A stretch of 64,000 nt of DNA from NCEH01 sp043195095. Lineage in GTDB: Bacteria; Pseudomonadota; Alphaproteobacteria; Rhizobiales; Xanthobacteraceae. This document shows positions 39,546 to 48,873 of the stretch, one piece after another. The notes beneath the pieces are model-generated. The model was not told where the DNA came from. It saw only the letters and a program-made list of their open reading frames with translations, and did no database searches. The translations under genes were made by a program, and so were the position numbers. The DNA lies in the NCBI RefSeq assembly GCF_043195095.1, contig NZ_JBAFWN010000001.1; one strand, written 5' to 3'. The number at the start of each line of letters is the position of its first letter. The first letter of the stretch is position 1.

Positions 39546-39775
39546 GATGAAGGCCGGCGCCGCCCCGCGCCCTTCCCGCCTGGACCCAGGCCCCTCTCCC
39601 GTACGCGGGCGAGGGCTGGGACGAGGAACATCGGGCGTCGGGTCGTGGGCGTTTGCCGGCCGTTCCGTCCTCGCATGCGCTTGCAAGCGGGGCAAGGTGC
39701 CCATGGCGGGGCCGCACTTGAATGCGGGCGCGTTCGGCACAACCTTGATGGCAGCAACACCCGGTGGCGCGCCTC
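39546..39775 (+). repeat. Spacer with palindromic repeat element
   Basis: Between fdsA and fdhD lies a 230-base GC-rich spacer. Around 39583-39620 it holds CCCTCTCCC...GGGCGAGGG, an inverted repeat with the look of dispersed palindromic elements common in alphaproteobacteria. No gene is supported here, although fdsA and fdhD usually lie closer together. Confidence 0.5.
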
Positions 39776-40630
39776 ATGGATGAGATGTCCGAAATCCCCG
39801 ATTTTCCCGAGCCTGTGCGGCGTGTGAGCCGCGACGTGTGGCGTCTGGATGGCGTCACGGTTGCGGAACGCGCGGTGCCCGAGGAAACGCCGGTGGCCCT
39901 CACCTATAACGGCACCACCCATGCCGTGATGATGGCGAGCCCGCTCGACATCGCTGACTTTGCTCTCGGCTTCTCGCTCACCGAGGGGATCATCTCCAGC
40001 CCGGCGGACATTCTCAGCCTCGACGTGATCGCCGTGGAAGACGGCATCGAGGCGCGGATGTGGATCGCCGAGGAGAAGGCCGCCGTGCTCGGCGCCCGCC
40101 GCCGCGCCATGGCGGGGCCGACCGGCTGCGGCCTGTGCGGGGTGGAGAGCCTTGCCGAAGCCATCAAGCCCGCCGCGCAGGTCACCGCGCGCCCGGTCTT
40201 CTCAGCCGCCCTGGTGCTGGAGGCCATGGCCACGCTGGCGCCCGCCCAGACGCTCAACCATGAGACCCGCGCGGTGCATGCCGCCGGCTATTTCGAGCCG
40301 GGGCGCGGCCTGCTCGCCGTGTGCGAGGACGTCGGCCGCCACAATGCCCTCGACAAGCTGGTGGGCAAGGTGGTGAAGCTCGATGCCGATCCCGCCCACG
40401 GCATGGTTCTGCTGACGAGCCGCGTTTCCATCGAGATGGTGCAGAAGGCCGCCGTGCTGGGCACGCCGGTCATCGCCGCCGTCTCTGCCCCCACATCCCT
40501 CGCCATCCGTACCGCGCAGGCGGCCGGCATCACGCTGGCCGCCATCGTGCGCGGCGACGGGTTTGAACTCTTCACCCATCCCGAGCGCATCGACCTCGGG
40601 TCATCCTCACGGCACGCACATGTCGCATAG
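39776..40630 (+). CDS. fdhD: FdhD sulfurtransferase for formate dehydrogenase
   Basis: FdhD (284 residues from ATG 39776; GTG 39764 is possible) carries sulfur to the molybdenum cofactor before insertion into FdsA. The CxxC pair is in GCGLCGVES, and the GRHNALDKLVG box is conserved. It lies within the fds operon, and its stop overlaps fdsD. Confidence 0.95.
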   Translation: MDEMSEIPDFPEPVRRVSRDVWRLDGVTVAERAVPEETPVALTYNGTTHAVMMASPLDIADFALGFSLTEGIISSPADILSLDVIAVEDGIEARMWIAEEKAAVLGARRRAMAGPTGCGLCGVESLAEAIKPAAQVTARPVFSAALVLEAMATLAPAQTLNHETRAVHAAGYFEPGRGLLAVCEDVGRHNALDKLVGKVVKLDADPAHGMVLLTSRVSIEMVQKAAVLGTPVIAAVSAPTSLAIRTAQAAGITLAAIVRGDGFELFTHPERIDLGSSSRHAHVA

Positions 40631-40859
40631 CACCAGCACCAACGACCGCCTCGTCTATATGGCGAACCAGATCGCGACCGCCTTTTCCACCCAGCAGCAT
40701 GCGGCGGCGGTCGCCTCCACGCGCGAGCACATCCACAAGTTCTGGGATCCGCGCATGCGCTCGAAGATCTTCGAACATCTGGATCATGGCGGCGAAGGCC
40801 TCTCTCCGATCGCGAAGGAAGCCCTGGAAAGCCTGCGCGGCACGTCCGTCGCGGCCTGA
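40620..40859 (+). CDS. fdsD: Formate dehydrogenase delta subunit
   Basis: FdsD (79 residues) matches the small delta subunit: RLVYMANQIATAF, HIHKFWDPRMR and LSPIAKEALESL. It helps insert or stabilise the Mo cofactor in FdsA. ATG 40620 overlaps the fdhD stop by 11 bases. It is the last gene of the fds operon; the convergent gene ends 3 bases after it. Confidence 0.94.
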   Translation: MSHSTSTNDRLVYMANQIATAFSTQQHAAAVASTREHIHKFWDPRMRSKIFEHLDHGGEGLSPIAKEALESLRGTSVAA

Positions 40860-40862
40860 GGC

Positions 40863-42296
40863 TCAGGCTGAAGGATCGCGCGCGGGATCGACCATGGCGC
40901 CGGCATTCATGAGGCCGGCCGGGTCAAAGGCCGACTTCACCCGCCCCATGAGCGCGCGGCGGACAGGGTCGCCATAGCGCTCCAGCAGGTCCCGCTTAAG
41001 CCGGCCGATGCCATATTCGGCGCTGAAGCTGCCGCCCAGCGCGGCAGCGATGGCATAAAGGTCGTGTGCGAGGCCCGCCTCGATCTTCCGGGTGAAGGCC
41101 AGCCGGTCCTCGCCCTGCGGCACGACGATATTGTAGTGAATATTGCCGTCGCCCACATGGCCGTACACCGATAGCATCAACGCGGGATCATAAGCCGCCA
41201 CCGCCGCGCCGCCCTGCTCCAGGAAGGCGTCGAGAGCGGAGATCGGCACCGAGATATCGTGCTTCACCGATCCGCCGGCGTGCTTCTCGCCCTCGGGAAT
41301 GGTCTCGCGCACCGCCCACATGTCGGCGCGCTGGCGCTCGGACTGGGCGAGGAGCGCATCCTCCACCCATCCTTTTTCCATCAGTGCTTCCAGCGTTCCC
41401 ATGAGAATTTCATCCAGCGGAACCCGCCGGGATGAAGACGAGACCTCCAGCAGAACCGCCCCGCCGCTGCCCGTGGTCAGATTGACCTCGCCGGGCTTCA
41501 GCGCCGCCACCAGCGCCACCGAATTGGCGGTGATGAATTCGAACGAGGAGATGAGGTCCGCCGTCTCGCGCCGCACTTCCGCGAGCATCTGCGGCAGCGG
41601 CGCGCCCTTGGCGAGTTGCAGCCAGGCGGTCGCGGTGAGCACCTGTTCGGGGCACAGCTTCAGCACAACGCCGGTGACGATGCCGAGCGTACCCTCCCCG
41701 CCGATGAACATCTGCTTGAGGTCGTAGCCCACATTGTTCTTGCGCAGCGCGCGCATGTCGCCGAGCAGGCTGCCGTCGGGCAGCACGGCTTCGAGGCCAA
41801 GCACCAGGTCCCGCGTCATGCCGTAGCGCAGCACAGAAAGGCCACCGGCATTGGTGCCCACATTGCCGCCCAGCCGGCAGCTGCCTTCCGAACCGAGGCT
41901 CAGCGGCAGCATGAGGCCCGCCTCTTGTGCCGCCCGCTGCGCATCGGCGAGGATCACGCCAGCATCGGCGGACAGGGTGAAGCCGAGCGGGTCCACCGCG
42001 CGGATGCGGTTCATGCGCTCCAGGCTCACCACCAATTGGCGGCCCGTCTGGTCCGGGGTCGCCCCACCCACATAGCTGGTGTTGCCGCCCTGGGGCACGA
42101 GGCCGAAGCCGAGTTGCGCGGCCAGGCGCACCAGGCCTTGCACCTCTTCGGTGGTGCGCGGCCGCAGCACCGCCGGCGTGTCGCCGCGGATCAGCTGGCG
42201 ATGGTCCACCACATAAGGGGCGATGAAATCCGCCGCGGTCATCACGCCGGCTTCGCCGAGCAGTGCACGAAAATCGGCAAGGCCGTCAGTGGTCAT
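40863..42296 (-). CDS. FAD-binding oxidase, GlcD/D-2-hydroxyacid dehydrogenase family
   Basis: The 477-residue flavoprotein has the PCMH-type FAD domain (PQGGNTSYVGGATP, GSEGSCRLGGNVGTNAGG) and a C-terminal substrate domain with YGHVGDGNIHYN and the SAEYGIGRLK box. It is close to D-lactate/glycolate oxidase GlcD and D-2-hydroxyglutarate dehydrogenase. The exact substrate cannot be read. The start at 42296 (MTTDGLADF) is preferred to the longer frame at 42326. Confidence 0.9.
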   Translation of the reverse strand: MTTDGLADFRALLGEAGVMTAADFIAPYVVDHRQLIRGDTPAVLRPRTTEEVQGLVRLAAQLGFGLVPQGGNTSYVGGATPDQTGRQLVVSLERMNRIRAVDPLGFTLSADAGVILADAQRAAQEAGLMLPLSLGSEGSCRLGGNVGTNAGGLSVLRYGMTRDLVLGLEAVLPDGSLLGDMRALRKNNVGYDLKQMFIGGEGTLGIVTGVVLKLCPEQVLTATAWLQLAKGAPLPQMLAEVRRETADLISSFEFITANSVALVAALKPGEVNLTTGSGGAVLLEVSSSSRRVPLDEILMGTLEALMEKGWVEDALLAQSERQRADMWAVRETIPEGEKHAGGSVKHDISVPISALDAFLEQGGAAVAAYDPALMLSVYGHVGDGNIHYNIVVPQGEDRLAFTRKIEAGLAHDLYAIAAALGGSFSAEYGIGRLKRDLLERYGDPVRRALMGRVKSAFDPAGLMNAGAMVDPARDPSA

Positions 42297-42345
42297 GGGT
42301 CCGCCTTTCCGGCTGGTTTCGTCCATAGGGCCGCGCGGGCCCGCC

Positions 42346-43539
42346 TTAGATCACATGGGCGGGCGCGAGGGCGCAGGGAATGGTGCCGTTCTCCACCTGA
42401 ATCGCCGCATGGCCGATGTTGAACCGCGCCTTCAGCGCAGCGCAGGTTTCGGCGAGAAAGACATCGTCCAGCGGTGCGTCGGGGCGCACCAGATGGACGG
42501 TGAGCGCGCAATCGGTGGTGCTGAGTGCCCAGATATGCAGGTCATGCACCTCGCTGACGCCGGGGCGGGCAGCGAGGAAGGCCGCGACGGCGTCATGGTC
42601 GATCCCACTCGGCACCACATCCATGGCGAGGTTCACGCTGTCGCGCAGCAGCGCCCATGTGCCTGCGATGATCGCGGCCGCGATAATGAGGCTCACCACC
42701 GGATCCAGCCACAGCCAGCCGGTGACGGCGATGACTGCCGCCGCCACCACCACGCCCAGCGAGACGGCGGCATCGGCGATCAAATGCACGAAGGCGCCGC
42801 GCACATTGAGGTCATTCTTGCGGTCGGCCATGAACAGCATGGCGGTGCCGAAATTCACACCGATGCCCACCAGCGCGACGATCATCACGACGCCGGTCTG
42901 GATCGGCGCGGGATCGCCGAAGCGCCCGATTGCCTCGATGATGATGCCGCCGGTGCCGAGCAGCAGGATCATGGCATTGGCGAGCGCGGCAAGAATGGAG
43001 GACCGGCCATAGCCGAACGTGCGGCGCGGGCTCGGCGCGCGGCGCGAGAGCCATGCGGCGCCCCACGCGAGCAGCAGGCCGAGCACGTCGGACAGATTGT
43101 GGCCCGCGTCCGCCAGCAAAGCGAGCGAGCCGGACAGCAGGCCGAAGATGGCCTCGATGATCACGAAGCCGAAATTCACCGAGGCGCCGATGGCGAACGC
43201 CCGAAGCGAGCTCGGCACCGCATGGGCGTGATTGTGCCCGCCATGGCCATGGCTGTGGCCGGAATGATCGTGGCCCGAATGGCTGCCTTCGCCCGCGCCG
43301 TGGTCGTGATCCTCGTGGCCATGATCGTCATGCGTTGCGTGGTCGTGCAGCGCGGTGTCCCCGCGCTTCGCCGCCGGCGCGGCATGGGCATGGCCGGTGC
43401 CGTGGTCGTGGCCGGCATGGTTGTGGCTGGCGTGATTGTGGTTCTCATGCCCCGGTGGGAAAACGGGCTGGGATGCCTCTTCGGATGCCGTACCGGGTGT
43501 AGGTTTGCCGTCGTGCTGGTCTTGCCCCTGTGCCGTCAT
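42346..43539 (-). CDS. CDF family metal (Zn/Co/Cd) exporter
   Basis: The 397-residue cation diffusion facilitator begins with a 100-residue His/Asp-rich loop (many HxH pairs), which can buffer metal. Six membrane segments follow, with the metal sites LADAGHNLSD and LIADAAVSLG, and a C-terminal cytoplasmic domain (VHDLHIWALS). It should export zinc or a similar cation by proton exchange. The very long N-terminal His-rich tract is longer than in ZitB/CzcD. Confidence 0.93.
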   Translation of the reverse strand: MTAQGQDQHDGKPTPGTASEEASQPVFPPGHENHNHASHNHAGHDHGTGHAHAAPAAKRGDTALHDHATHDDHGHEDHDHGAGEGSHSGHDHSGHSHGHGGHNHAHAVPSSLRAFAIGASVNFGFVIIEAIFGLLSGSLALLADAGHNLSDVLGLLLAWGAAWLSRRAPSPRRTFGYGRSSILAALANAMILLLGTGGIIIEAIGRFGDPAPIQTGVVMIVALVGIGVNFGTAMLFMADRKNDLNVRGAFVHLIADAAVSLGVVVAAAVIAVTGWLWLDPVVSLIIAAAIIAGTWALLRDSVNLAMDVVPSGIDHDAVAAFLAARPGVSEVHDLHIWALSTTDCALTVHLVRPDAPLDDVFLAETCAALKARFNIGHAAIQVENGTIPCALAPAHVI

Positions 43540-43636
43540 GGTGGGCTCCTTGCCGCGGTCGCGAAACTGACGGCCGCCTAGATACCATCGTGCACGGTCT
43601 CGCGCGCCCCTCGGCGCAATAAAATAGGGCCAGACC

Positions 43637-44434
43637 TCAGCTGAGGAAGCCGAGCACCTCGCGCGCGAAATCCGCAGGCAGCTCGATTGCCGACATATGG
43701 CCTGCGTCGAGCTTCACCAGCTCCGCACCGGGAATATGGGCGGCGATCAGTTCCCCCCATTCGGGCGGGGTCGAGCGATCCTGAAGGCCCGCGATCACCA
43801 GGCAGGGCGTCTTGATGTGCGGCAGGCCGTGGCGGAAATCCATGTCGCGCATGGCGCAGCTCGTGCCCATGTAGCCACCTGGCGCCGTGTGCACGATCAT
43901 CTCGCGCACCTTTGCCACCTGGTCGGGGTGGGCCGCGCGAAACTTCGGCGTGAACCAGCTGTCGATCACGGCATCGGCGATGGGCGCTGTGCCGGTGCGG
44001 CGCACGGCCTTGATGCGCCCTTCCCACATGCGATGGGGGCCGGCATGGGCGGTGGTGTTGGCGAGCACGGCGCGCTTCAGGCGCTGCGGGGCGTTGAGCG
44101 CCAGCCATTGCCCCACCATGCCGCCGAGCGAGAGGCCGCAATAGTTCACCGGTTCGGAAACATCGAGACGGTCGAGGATGTTGAGAAGATCGCGGCCGAA
44201 ATCGCCCATGGCATAGACCGCGTCGGGCGCGCTGGACTGGCCATGGCCGCGTGCGTCATAGCGGATGACGCGGAAATGGGGCGTGAGATGGGGCACGAGC
44301 GCGTCCCACATCTCCAGCGTGGTGCCCAGCGAATGGGCGAGGACCAAGGGCGGCGCGCCCTCATTGCCCTCAACCTGAACCCGGAAACGCTCACCTGCAA
44401 TATCGAGGACGGACACGGGACCCCCGGTCGGCAT
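43637..44434 (-). CDS. pcaD: 3-oxoadipate enol-lactonase (PcaD-like)
   Basis: The 265-residue alpha/beta hydrolase has the PcaD layout: oxyanion loop LAHSLGTTLEMWD, nucleophile Ser in GLSLGGMVGQ, Asp in AGLQDRSTPP and His in DAGHMSAIE. PcaD opens the enol-lactone in protocatechuate degradation. No other pca genes are adjacent, so the substrate assignment is moderate. Confidence 0.85.
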   Translation of the reverse strand: MPTGGPVSVLDIAGERFRVQVEGNEGAPPLVLAHSLGTTLEMWDALVPHLTPHFRVIRYDARGHGQSSAPDAVYAMGDFGRDLLNILDRLDVSEPVNYCGLSLGGMVGQWLALNAPQRLKRAVLANTTAHAGPHRMWEGRIKAVRRTGTAPIADAVIDSWFTPKFRAAHPDQVAKVREMIVHTAPGGYMGTSCAMRDMDFRHGLPHIKTPCLVIAGLQDRSTPPEWGELIAAHIPGAELVKLDAGHMSAIELPADFAREVLGFLS

Positions 44435-44512
44435 TCTGTATACGACGCCGGTTTAAAGCCTTGCCGGCAATTGGCAAGGTCGATGGGCGGGAAAGCGCCC
44501 CCAATCGCGCCG

Positions 44513-44541
44513 AAAACACCCTCCAGCCGGGCCGGAGGGTG
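44513..44541 (-). terminator. Terminator after DUF3126 gene (minus)
   Basis: On the minus strand an 8-bp stem (CACCCTCC / GGAGGGTG) with a 9-base loop is followed by TTTT. It lies about 50 bases after the stop of the 44798 gene. Confidence 0.8.
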
Positions 44542-44588
44542 GAAGAGCCGATCGAGAAGGACCGGCCGGCAGGCGGTCGCGCCGAAAC

Positions 44589-44798
44589 TCAGTCGAGGTC
44601 GGCTTCCAGGATGGCCATCTGGAAATTGTAGGAGAGGTCGCCGTCCTCTTCGTCCTTGAACAGGACGCCGATGAATTCGTCGCCAAGATAGACTTCGGCC
44701 GAATCGGTCTTCTTCGGGCGCGCCGTCACCTTGATCTGCGGATTGCCGAACAGGGTGCGCATGTAGCGCTGCACGCGCTCGAGTTCCGTTTTATCCAA
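44589..44798 (-). CDS. DUF3126 family small protein
   Basis: The 69-residue protein (DKTELERVQRYMRTLFGNPQIKV, then FIGVLFKDEEDGDLSYNFQMAIL) matches the alphaproteobacterial DUF3126 family, which has no known function. It lies 78 bases after cysE in the same direction, an order common in these bacteria. Confidence 0.88.
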   Translation of the reverse strand: MDKTELERVQRYMRTLFGNPQIKVTARPKKTDSAEVYLGDEFIGVLFKDEEDGDLSYNFQMAILEADLD

Positions 44799-44876
44799 GT
44801 GTCTTCCTCCAAGGGTCGAATGGCCGCCCGGGGACGGCCACGAAAGCGCGAGATGCGCGTGAAATCTAAGGGCGGC

Positions 44877-45746
44877 TCAGATGTCCGCGCCGGCGAAGAT
44901 ATTGTCGTCGAACATCTGGTCCATGGCGCGCGAGGGTTCCGCGCAGCCGGCCTCGCCCACCACCTTGGCCGGCACGCCCGCCACCGTGGTCTTGGGCGGC
45001 ACCGGCTTCAGCACCACCGAGCCTGCGGCGACGCGGGCGCAATGGCCGACCTCGATATTGCCGAGCACCTTGGCGCCCGCTCCCAGCAGCACACCGCGCC
45101 GGATCTTGGGATGCCGGTCGCCGGATTCCTTGCCCGTGCCGCCGAGGGTGACGCCCTGGAGGATGGAGACGTCATCCTCGATCACCGCGGTCGCGCCGAT
45201 CACGATGCCGGTGGCATGGTCGAGGAAGATGCCGCGGCCCACGGGCACCGCCGGGTGGATGTCCACCGAGAACACGGAGGAGGCGCGGCTTTGGAGATAG
45301 AGCGCGAAGTCGCGCTGGTCGTGGGTCCACAGCCAATGGGACAGACGGTGCGTCTGGAGCGCGTGGAAGCCCTTGAAATAGAGCACGGGCTCCAGCGCGC
45401 GGGTGGTCGCGGGGTCGCGGTCCACCACCGCCATGATGTCGGCGCGCACCGCCTGGGAGATGGTGCGATCCTGCGACACGGCTTCGTGATAGGCGGCGCG
45501 AATGGCGGAGCCGGGCAGCTCCGCGTGGTCGAGGCGCGCGGCGATGCGTTCGCCGATCACCGCTTCGAGGCTCCCCTGCCCCAGCACGGCGCCGATCAGG
45601 AATCCGGCCAGCAGCGGCTCGCGCTCGGCGGCAAGGTCGGCCTCATTGCGGATGCGCGCCCAGACGGGGTCGACCACGTCCTGAAAGCGTTCCGTATTGA
45701 TGCGCGCCAACGGCTGGTGCGGCGCCTTGAACAAAGACTGGGGCAT
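44877..45746 (-). CDS. cysE: Serine O-acetyltransferase
   Basis: CysE (289 residues) makes O-acetylserine for cysteine synthesis. The N-terminal helical domain is followed by the left-handed beta-helix of hexapeptide repeats (DIHPAVPVGRG, DHATGIVIGATAVI, GVTLGGTGKESGDRHPKI), which contains the catalytic His. The C-terminal tail ends in I, as needed to bind CysK. The start at 45746 follows GGGAGGCAGGA. It could indirectly feed cysteine to NifS. Confidence 0.95.
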   Translation of the reverse strand: MPQSLFKAPHQPLARINTERFQDVVDPVWARIRNEADLAAEREPLLAGFLIGAVLGQGSLEAVIGERIAARLDHAELPGSAIRAAYHEAVSQDRTISQAVRADIMAVVDRDPATTRALEPVLYFKGFHALQTHRLSHWLWTHDQRDFALYLQSRASSVFSVDIHPAVPVGRGIFLDHATGIVIGATAVIEDDVSILQGVTLGGTGKESGDRHPKIRRGVLLGAGAKVLGNIEVGHCARVAAGSVVLKPVPPKTTVAGVPAKVVGEAGCAEPSRAMDQMFDDNIFAGADI

Positions 45747-45822
45747 TCCTGCCTCCCGGTGGATCACGTTTCGACGCATTTCTAGCACAAGCCGGCCGTC
45801 GTTCCGAGCCGGCTCGCGCACA

Positions 45823-46575
45823 TCATCCATGCCGGGCGAAGAAGTCGAGCGCGCCCTGCTTGAACACCTTGTCGCCGACCGCGGGATTGTGATCCCGGCC
45901 GGGGATGTCCAGCATCTCGCCCCGGGGCAGCAGGTCCGCCAGTTCCTGCCCGCTGCCGGCGATCAGGTCGCGCGTGCCCACCGCCACCAGCGCCGGCTGG
46001 TCGATATCGGCCACCTGCGCGCGCGTCAGGGTCTGCCGCGAGCCGCGAATGCACGCCGCGAGCGCTTTCAAATCCGCCTTGTTGGCATCGGCGAAGGCGC
46101 GGAACATGCGGCCGAGGGGGTCGGTCACGTCCGCAAGGCTCGGCGCTTCCAAAGCTGCCGCCACCTCCTGCGGCAGGCCATCGCCCTCCACCAGATGGAT
46201 GCCGAGCCCGCCCATGATGAGGCTGTTGAGCCGATCGCGCTCGGCGAGAGCAAATTGCGCCGCCACCCGCGCGCCCATGGAATAGCCGATGATGTCGATG
46301 CGCGGGATGCCGAGATGGTCGAGAAGGCGCCGCGCGTCCTGCGCCATCAGGCGGGTGTCGTAGAGCGCGGGGTCATACAGCTTGCTGGAGGCGCCATGGC
46401 CGCGATGATCGAACGCGATCACCCGATAGCCGGCGCCCATCAGGGTCTTGAACCAGCCGGTATGGACCCAGTTGATCTCCTTGGTGGAGCCGAAGCCGTG
46501 GATCAGCAGGATCGGCGGGCCGGAACCCTCGTCCAGATAGGAGATGTCCAGACCGTCGGCGGAAAGGAGGGGCAT
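45823..46575 (-). CDS. Alpha/beta hydrolase
   Basis: The 250-residue hydrolase has an oxyanion HGFGSTKE loop, nucleophile Ser in GYSMGARV, Asp in VGTRDLIAG and His in GRDHNPAV. It is a generic esterase-like protein with no clear substrate. It is transcribed upstream of cysE with a 76-base gap. Confidence 0.88.
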   Translation of the reverse strand: MPLLSADGLDISYLDEGSGPPILLIHGFGSTKEINWVHTGWFKTLMGAGYRVIAFDHRGHGASSKLYDPALYDTRLMAQDARRLLDHLGIPRIDIIGYSMGARVAAQFALAERDRLNSLIMGGLGIHLVEGDGLPQEVAAALEAPSLADVTDPLGRMFRAFADANKADLKALAACIRGSRQTLTRAQVADIDQPALVAVGTRDLIAGSGQELADLLPRGEMLDIPGRDHNPAVGDKVFKQGALDFFARHG

Positions 46576-46722
46576 AAGCGTATCCCGAAGCGATGTTTCG
46601 GGCGGACCCTAATTCGCCGCGGGGCTTTGCGGAAGCGAAAGCTGCCCGTGCGCTCGCCGCCTCCGCCCAAGGCCCTGTTCCGCCACGATCTTCTGCCTGT
46701 TGAAAGCCGTCTGGCCTCGCGC

Positions 46723-47931
46723 TCAGACAGCCGAGAGGGAGGCCGCCTCCCGCGCCGCCTGTTCGAAGCGAGCGACGGCTGAGGGTCCGGCGGGCGCCGG
46801 GTGGGTCGCGTCGGCGCTCGCGCTCACATCAAGGCGCGGATCGGCCGGCGGCATGGGGGCTGCACACAGGGCGCGGGGCTGCGCCTTGCGCCCGCGCACC
46901 CGTTTGCGGCGCCAGATGGGCCGCACCATTTCCACGCAGAAGCGGTTGAAAGAGGCGACGAGGCCGAACAGCCAAAGCGCCGCCACCAGTCCCCACCACA
47001 CCAGCTTAAGCAGCGCCGAGCCCATCACCAGGGCGCCGCGCCCCAATGTCTTGAGGATCGCAAGCGTCTGCCCACCCTTGGCCTCGGCGAGGCGCGCGAG
47101 GCGGGAGAGGTCCTTGCCATTCTCCGCAACGGCAAGACCGGCGACGGCGGCGCGCGAACCGGCTTTCGCCTGCACGGTGCCGAGATCGCCCATGAGACGG
47201 GCGAGCGGCTTCAAGCCATCGGCCCGCACCGCGCCTTTCAGGGCGGTGGCATCCAGGCTCGTGCCGGCGCGGCGCAGCGCCGCGAAATCCACGGTTTCGT
47301 TCACCGCGCGGGTCAGCAGGCGGGTCATGCCCACCGAGAGGCGGCCGGTGCGCTTGGCGATCTTCACCGCGCTCACCCCGGCCCGCACCGGCAGGCCGGC
47401 GCCGAAGGTGGCATAGGTGCCGGCGGTGAGCGCCAGCCCGGCCACCGACAGGCCCAGGATCAACGGATCCACCGCTTCGCCATTGGCATATTTCCAGCCT
47501 TCGCGGCTTGCGTCGCGCAGATCGCCCCAGGCGGTGAGATCGCCGGCGGCGGCACCGGCGAAACCCGCCAGATCCTCCGGCGTGCCGGTGAAGAAGCCGT
47601 AGCCGAAATGCTTCGCGGACCGCCAGGCCGCCGCGGCGCCATCGTTGGCCGCGAGAACACGGGCGCGCAGGTTCGGATCGACCGCAAGGCCGCGGGCATC
47701 GGCAAGTTCGAGATAGGAGGCGGCAAGCTCCCCGTCATCATCCGCCAGCGCGTGCGCGATCGCCTCGTCGGCATCTGCGGCGCTAAAGGATTGGAGCGCG
47801 AGATCGGAGAGAAGGGCGGGATTGTCGCGCGCTTGGATCAGGCGTGCACCGCCCTTCGCCAAGGGCGCTGCCCAGGGCAAGAGGCCAGCGAAGGCCGCCA
47901 GCAAACCAAACAAGGCCAGGATACGCGCCAT
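46723..47931 (-). CDS. Unknown membrane protein
   Basis: The 402-residue protein starts with a membrane/signal segment (RILALFGLLAAFAGLLPWAA). It has a hydrophobic stretch near residue 150 (LILGLSVAGLALTAGTY) and a C-terminal membrane segment (LLKLVWWGLVAALWLFGLVASF), followed by a basic cytoplasmic tail. The middle is alanine-rich and helical. No family was recognised. The start at 47931 (MARILALF) follows GAAGAA; the longer frame lacks support. Confidence 0.75.
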   Translation of the reverse strand: MARILALFGLLAAFAGLLPWAAPLAKGGARLIQARDNPALLSDLALQSFSAADADEAIAHALADDDGELAASYLELADARGLAVDPNLRARVLAANDGAAAAWRSAKHFGYGFFTGTPEDLAGFAGAAAGDLTAWGDLRDASREGWKYANGEAVDPLILGLSVAGLALTAGTYATFGAGLPVRAGVSAVKIAKRTGRLSVGMTRLLTRAVNETVDFAALRRAGTSLDATALKGAVRADGLKPLARLMGDLGTVQAKAGSRAAVAGLAVAENGKDLSRLARLAEAKGGQTLAILKTLGRGALVMGSALLKLVWWGLVAALWLFGLVASFNRFCVEMVRPIWRRKRVRGRKAQPRALCAAPMPPADPRLDVSASADATHPAPAGPSAVARFEQAAREAASLSAV

Positions 47932-48203
47932 CTTCTTCTCCAGTTGAAGAGATAAACGCCATTTGTGGCAAGCCGGTGCCCTGGGACCCGTCGCCAATCC
48001 TGGCGTGCCGTCGTCGCGGGAGCATGGTCATGCACGGGCCGGTCCCCGTGCATCCACGCGGCACCGCCGGCACCGGCGCTTCAAGGCCCGCGCTATTCCC
48101 CGCACCGCCGAATGCCGATCCGTCGTGGAGTCGATTATTTTTATCCGGATCAAATTGACGAGCCAATTACACCCGGATATAACGGGCGGGAAAGGACTTT
48201 CCC
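47932..48203. other. Spacer between divergent genes
   Basis: The spacer contains a dispersed palindromic repeat (48021-48092) and the promoter regions of two divergent genes. An AT-richer stretch at about 48135-48180 (ATTATTTTTATCC) may hold the promoter of the 48204 gene. No other gene was seen. Confidence 0.6.
48021..48092 (-). repeat. Dispersed palindromic repeat, copy A
   Basis: The copy contains the hairpin ATGCACGGG / CCCGTGCAT at 48030-48053. On the minus strand it reads nearly as do the two copies near 55055-55333 (GCGGGCCTTGAA, then CGCGTGGATGCACGGG). It is the same non-coding repeat family in the other orientation. Confidence 0.7.
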
Positions 48204-48812
48204 ATGACAGCCACCGCCCCCGCTTCCCTTCCGCCCCTCCCGTTCTCGGGCCCGTTCATCGCGTTTGCCGGTGCGCGCCGGTTTGCGGAAGGCTCCGCCT
48301 CAGAGGTGGCAGCGGCCGTCAAGCGCCTGCAGCTCGAAGACGAGACGCAGGAGGTGCTGACGTTCGATCTGGAGACCGCCCACCCGGTGGACTTCGATCT
48401 GCGCGGCACGCCCGAGGACGTGGCGGCGCGCTATGCTGTCCCCCCCGCACCGCCCGAAGCCGAGCCGGCCCGTGGCCCCGGACGGCCCAAGCTCGGGGTC
48501 GTCGCACGCGAAGTCACGTTGCTGCCGCGCCATTGGGAATGGCTCGCCGCCCAGCCGGGCGGCGCCTCCGTGGCGCTGCGCAAGCTGGTGGAGGCCGCCC
48601 GGCGCGACCAGAGCGCGCCCGCCCGCCGCCGCGCGGCGCAGGACGCCGCCTATCGCTTCATGAGCGCGCTCGCCGGCAATCTCTCCCAGTTCGAGGAGGC
48701 GCTGCGGGCTTTCTATGCGGGGGACGCGGCGGGCTTTGCCAAGCTCACCGCCGCGTGGCCGGAAGATATCCGCACCCACGCCCATCGCCTCGCCGCGCCG
48801 GCGTTCGAATGA
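48204..48812 (+). CDS. DUF2239 family protein
   Basis: The 202-residue protein matches DUF2239: FIAFAGARRFAEGS, FDLETAHPVDFDLRGT, GRPKLGVVAREVTLLPRHWEWLAAQPGG and RFMSALAGNLSQFEEALRAFYAGD. The GRPKLG-VAREVTL section resembles a small DNA-binding or ribbon-helix-helix-like segment. The function is unknown. Confidence 0.9.
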   Translation: MTATAPASLPPLPFSGPFIAFAGARRFAEGSASEVAAAVKRLQLEDETQEVLTFDLETAHPVDFDLRGTPEDVAARYAVPPAPPEAEPARGPGRPKLGVVAREVTLLPRHWEWLAAQPGGASVALRKLVEAARRDQSAPARRRAAQDAAYRFMSALAGNLSQFEEALRAFYAGDAAGFAKLTAAWPEDIRTHAHRLAAPAFE

Positions 48813-48817
48813 AAGAG

Positions 48818-48858
48818 AGCGGCCCGCTTCCGACAGGAGGCGGGCCGCTTTGCTTTGG
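48818..48858 (+). terminator. Terminator after DUF2239 gene
   Basis: A 9- to 10-bp stem (AGCGGCCCGC / GCGGGCCGCT) with a 12-base loop is followed by TTGCTTT, 6 bases after the stop. It lies between two convergent genes. Confidence 0.82.
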
Positions 48859-48873
48859 TGCCAATGATGCCGG

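Noticed and set aside
36705..39740. A 1011-codon open frame antisense to fdsA
   Set aside because: It is a by-product of high GC third positions opposite a clear formate dehydrogenase gene; its translation is low-complexity His/Ala/Gly/Arg-rich with no domain.
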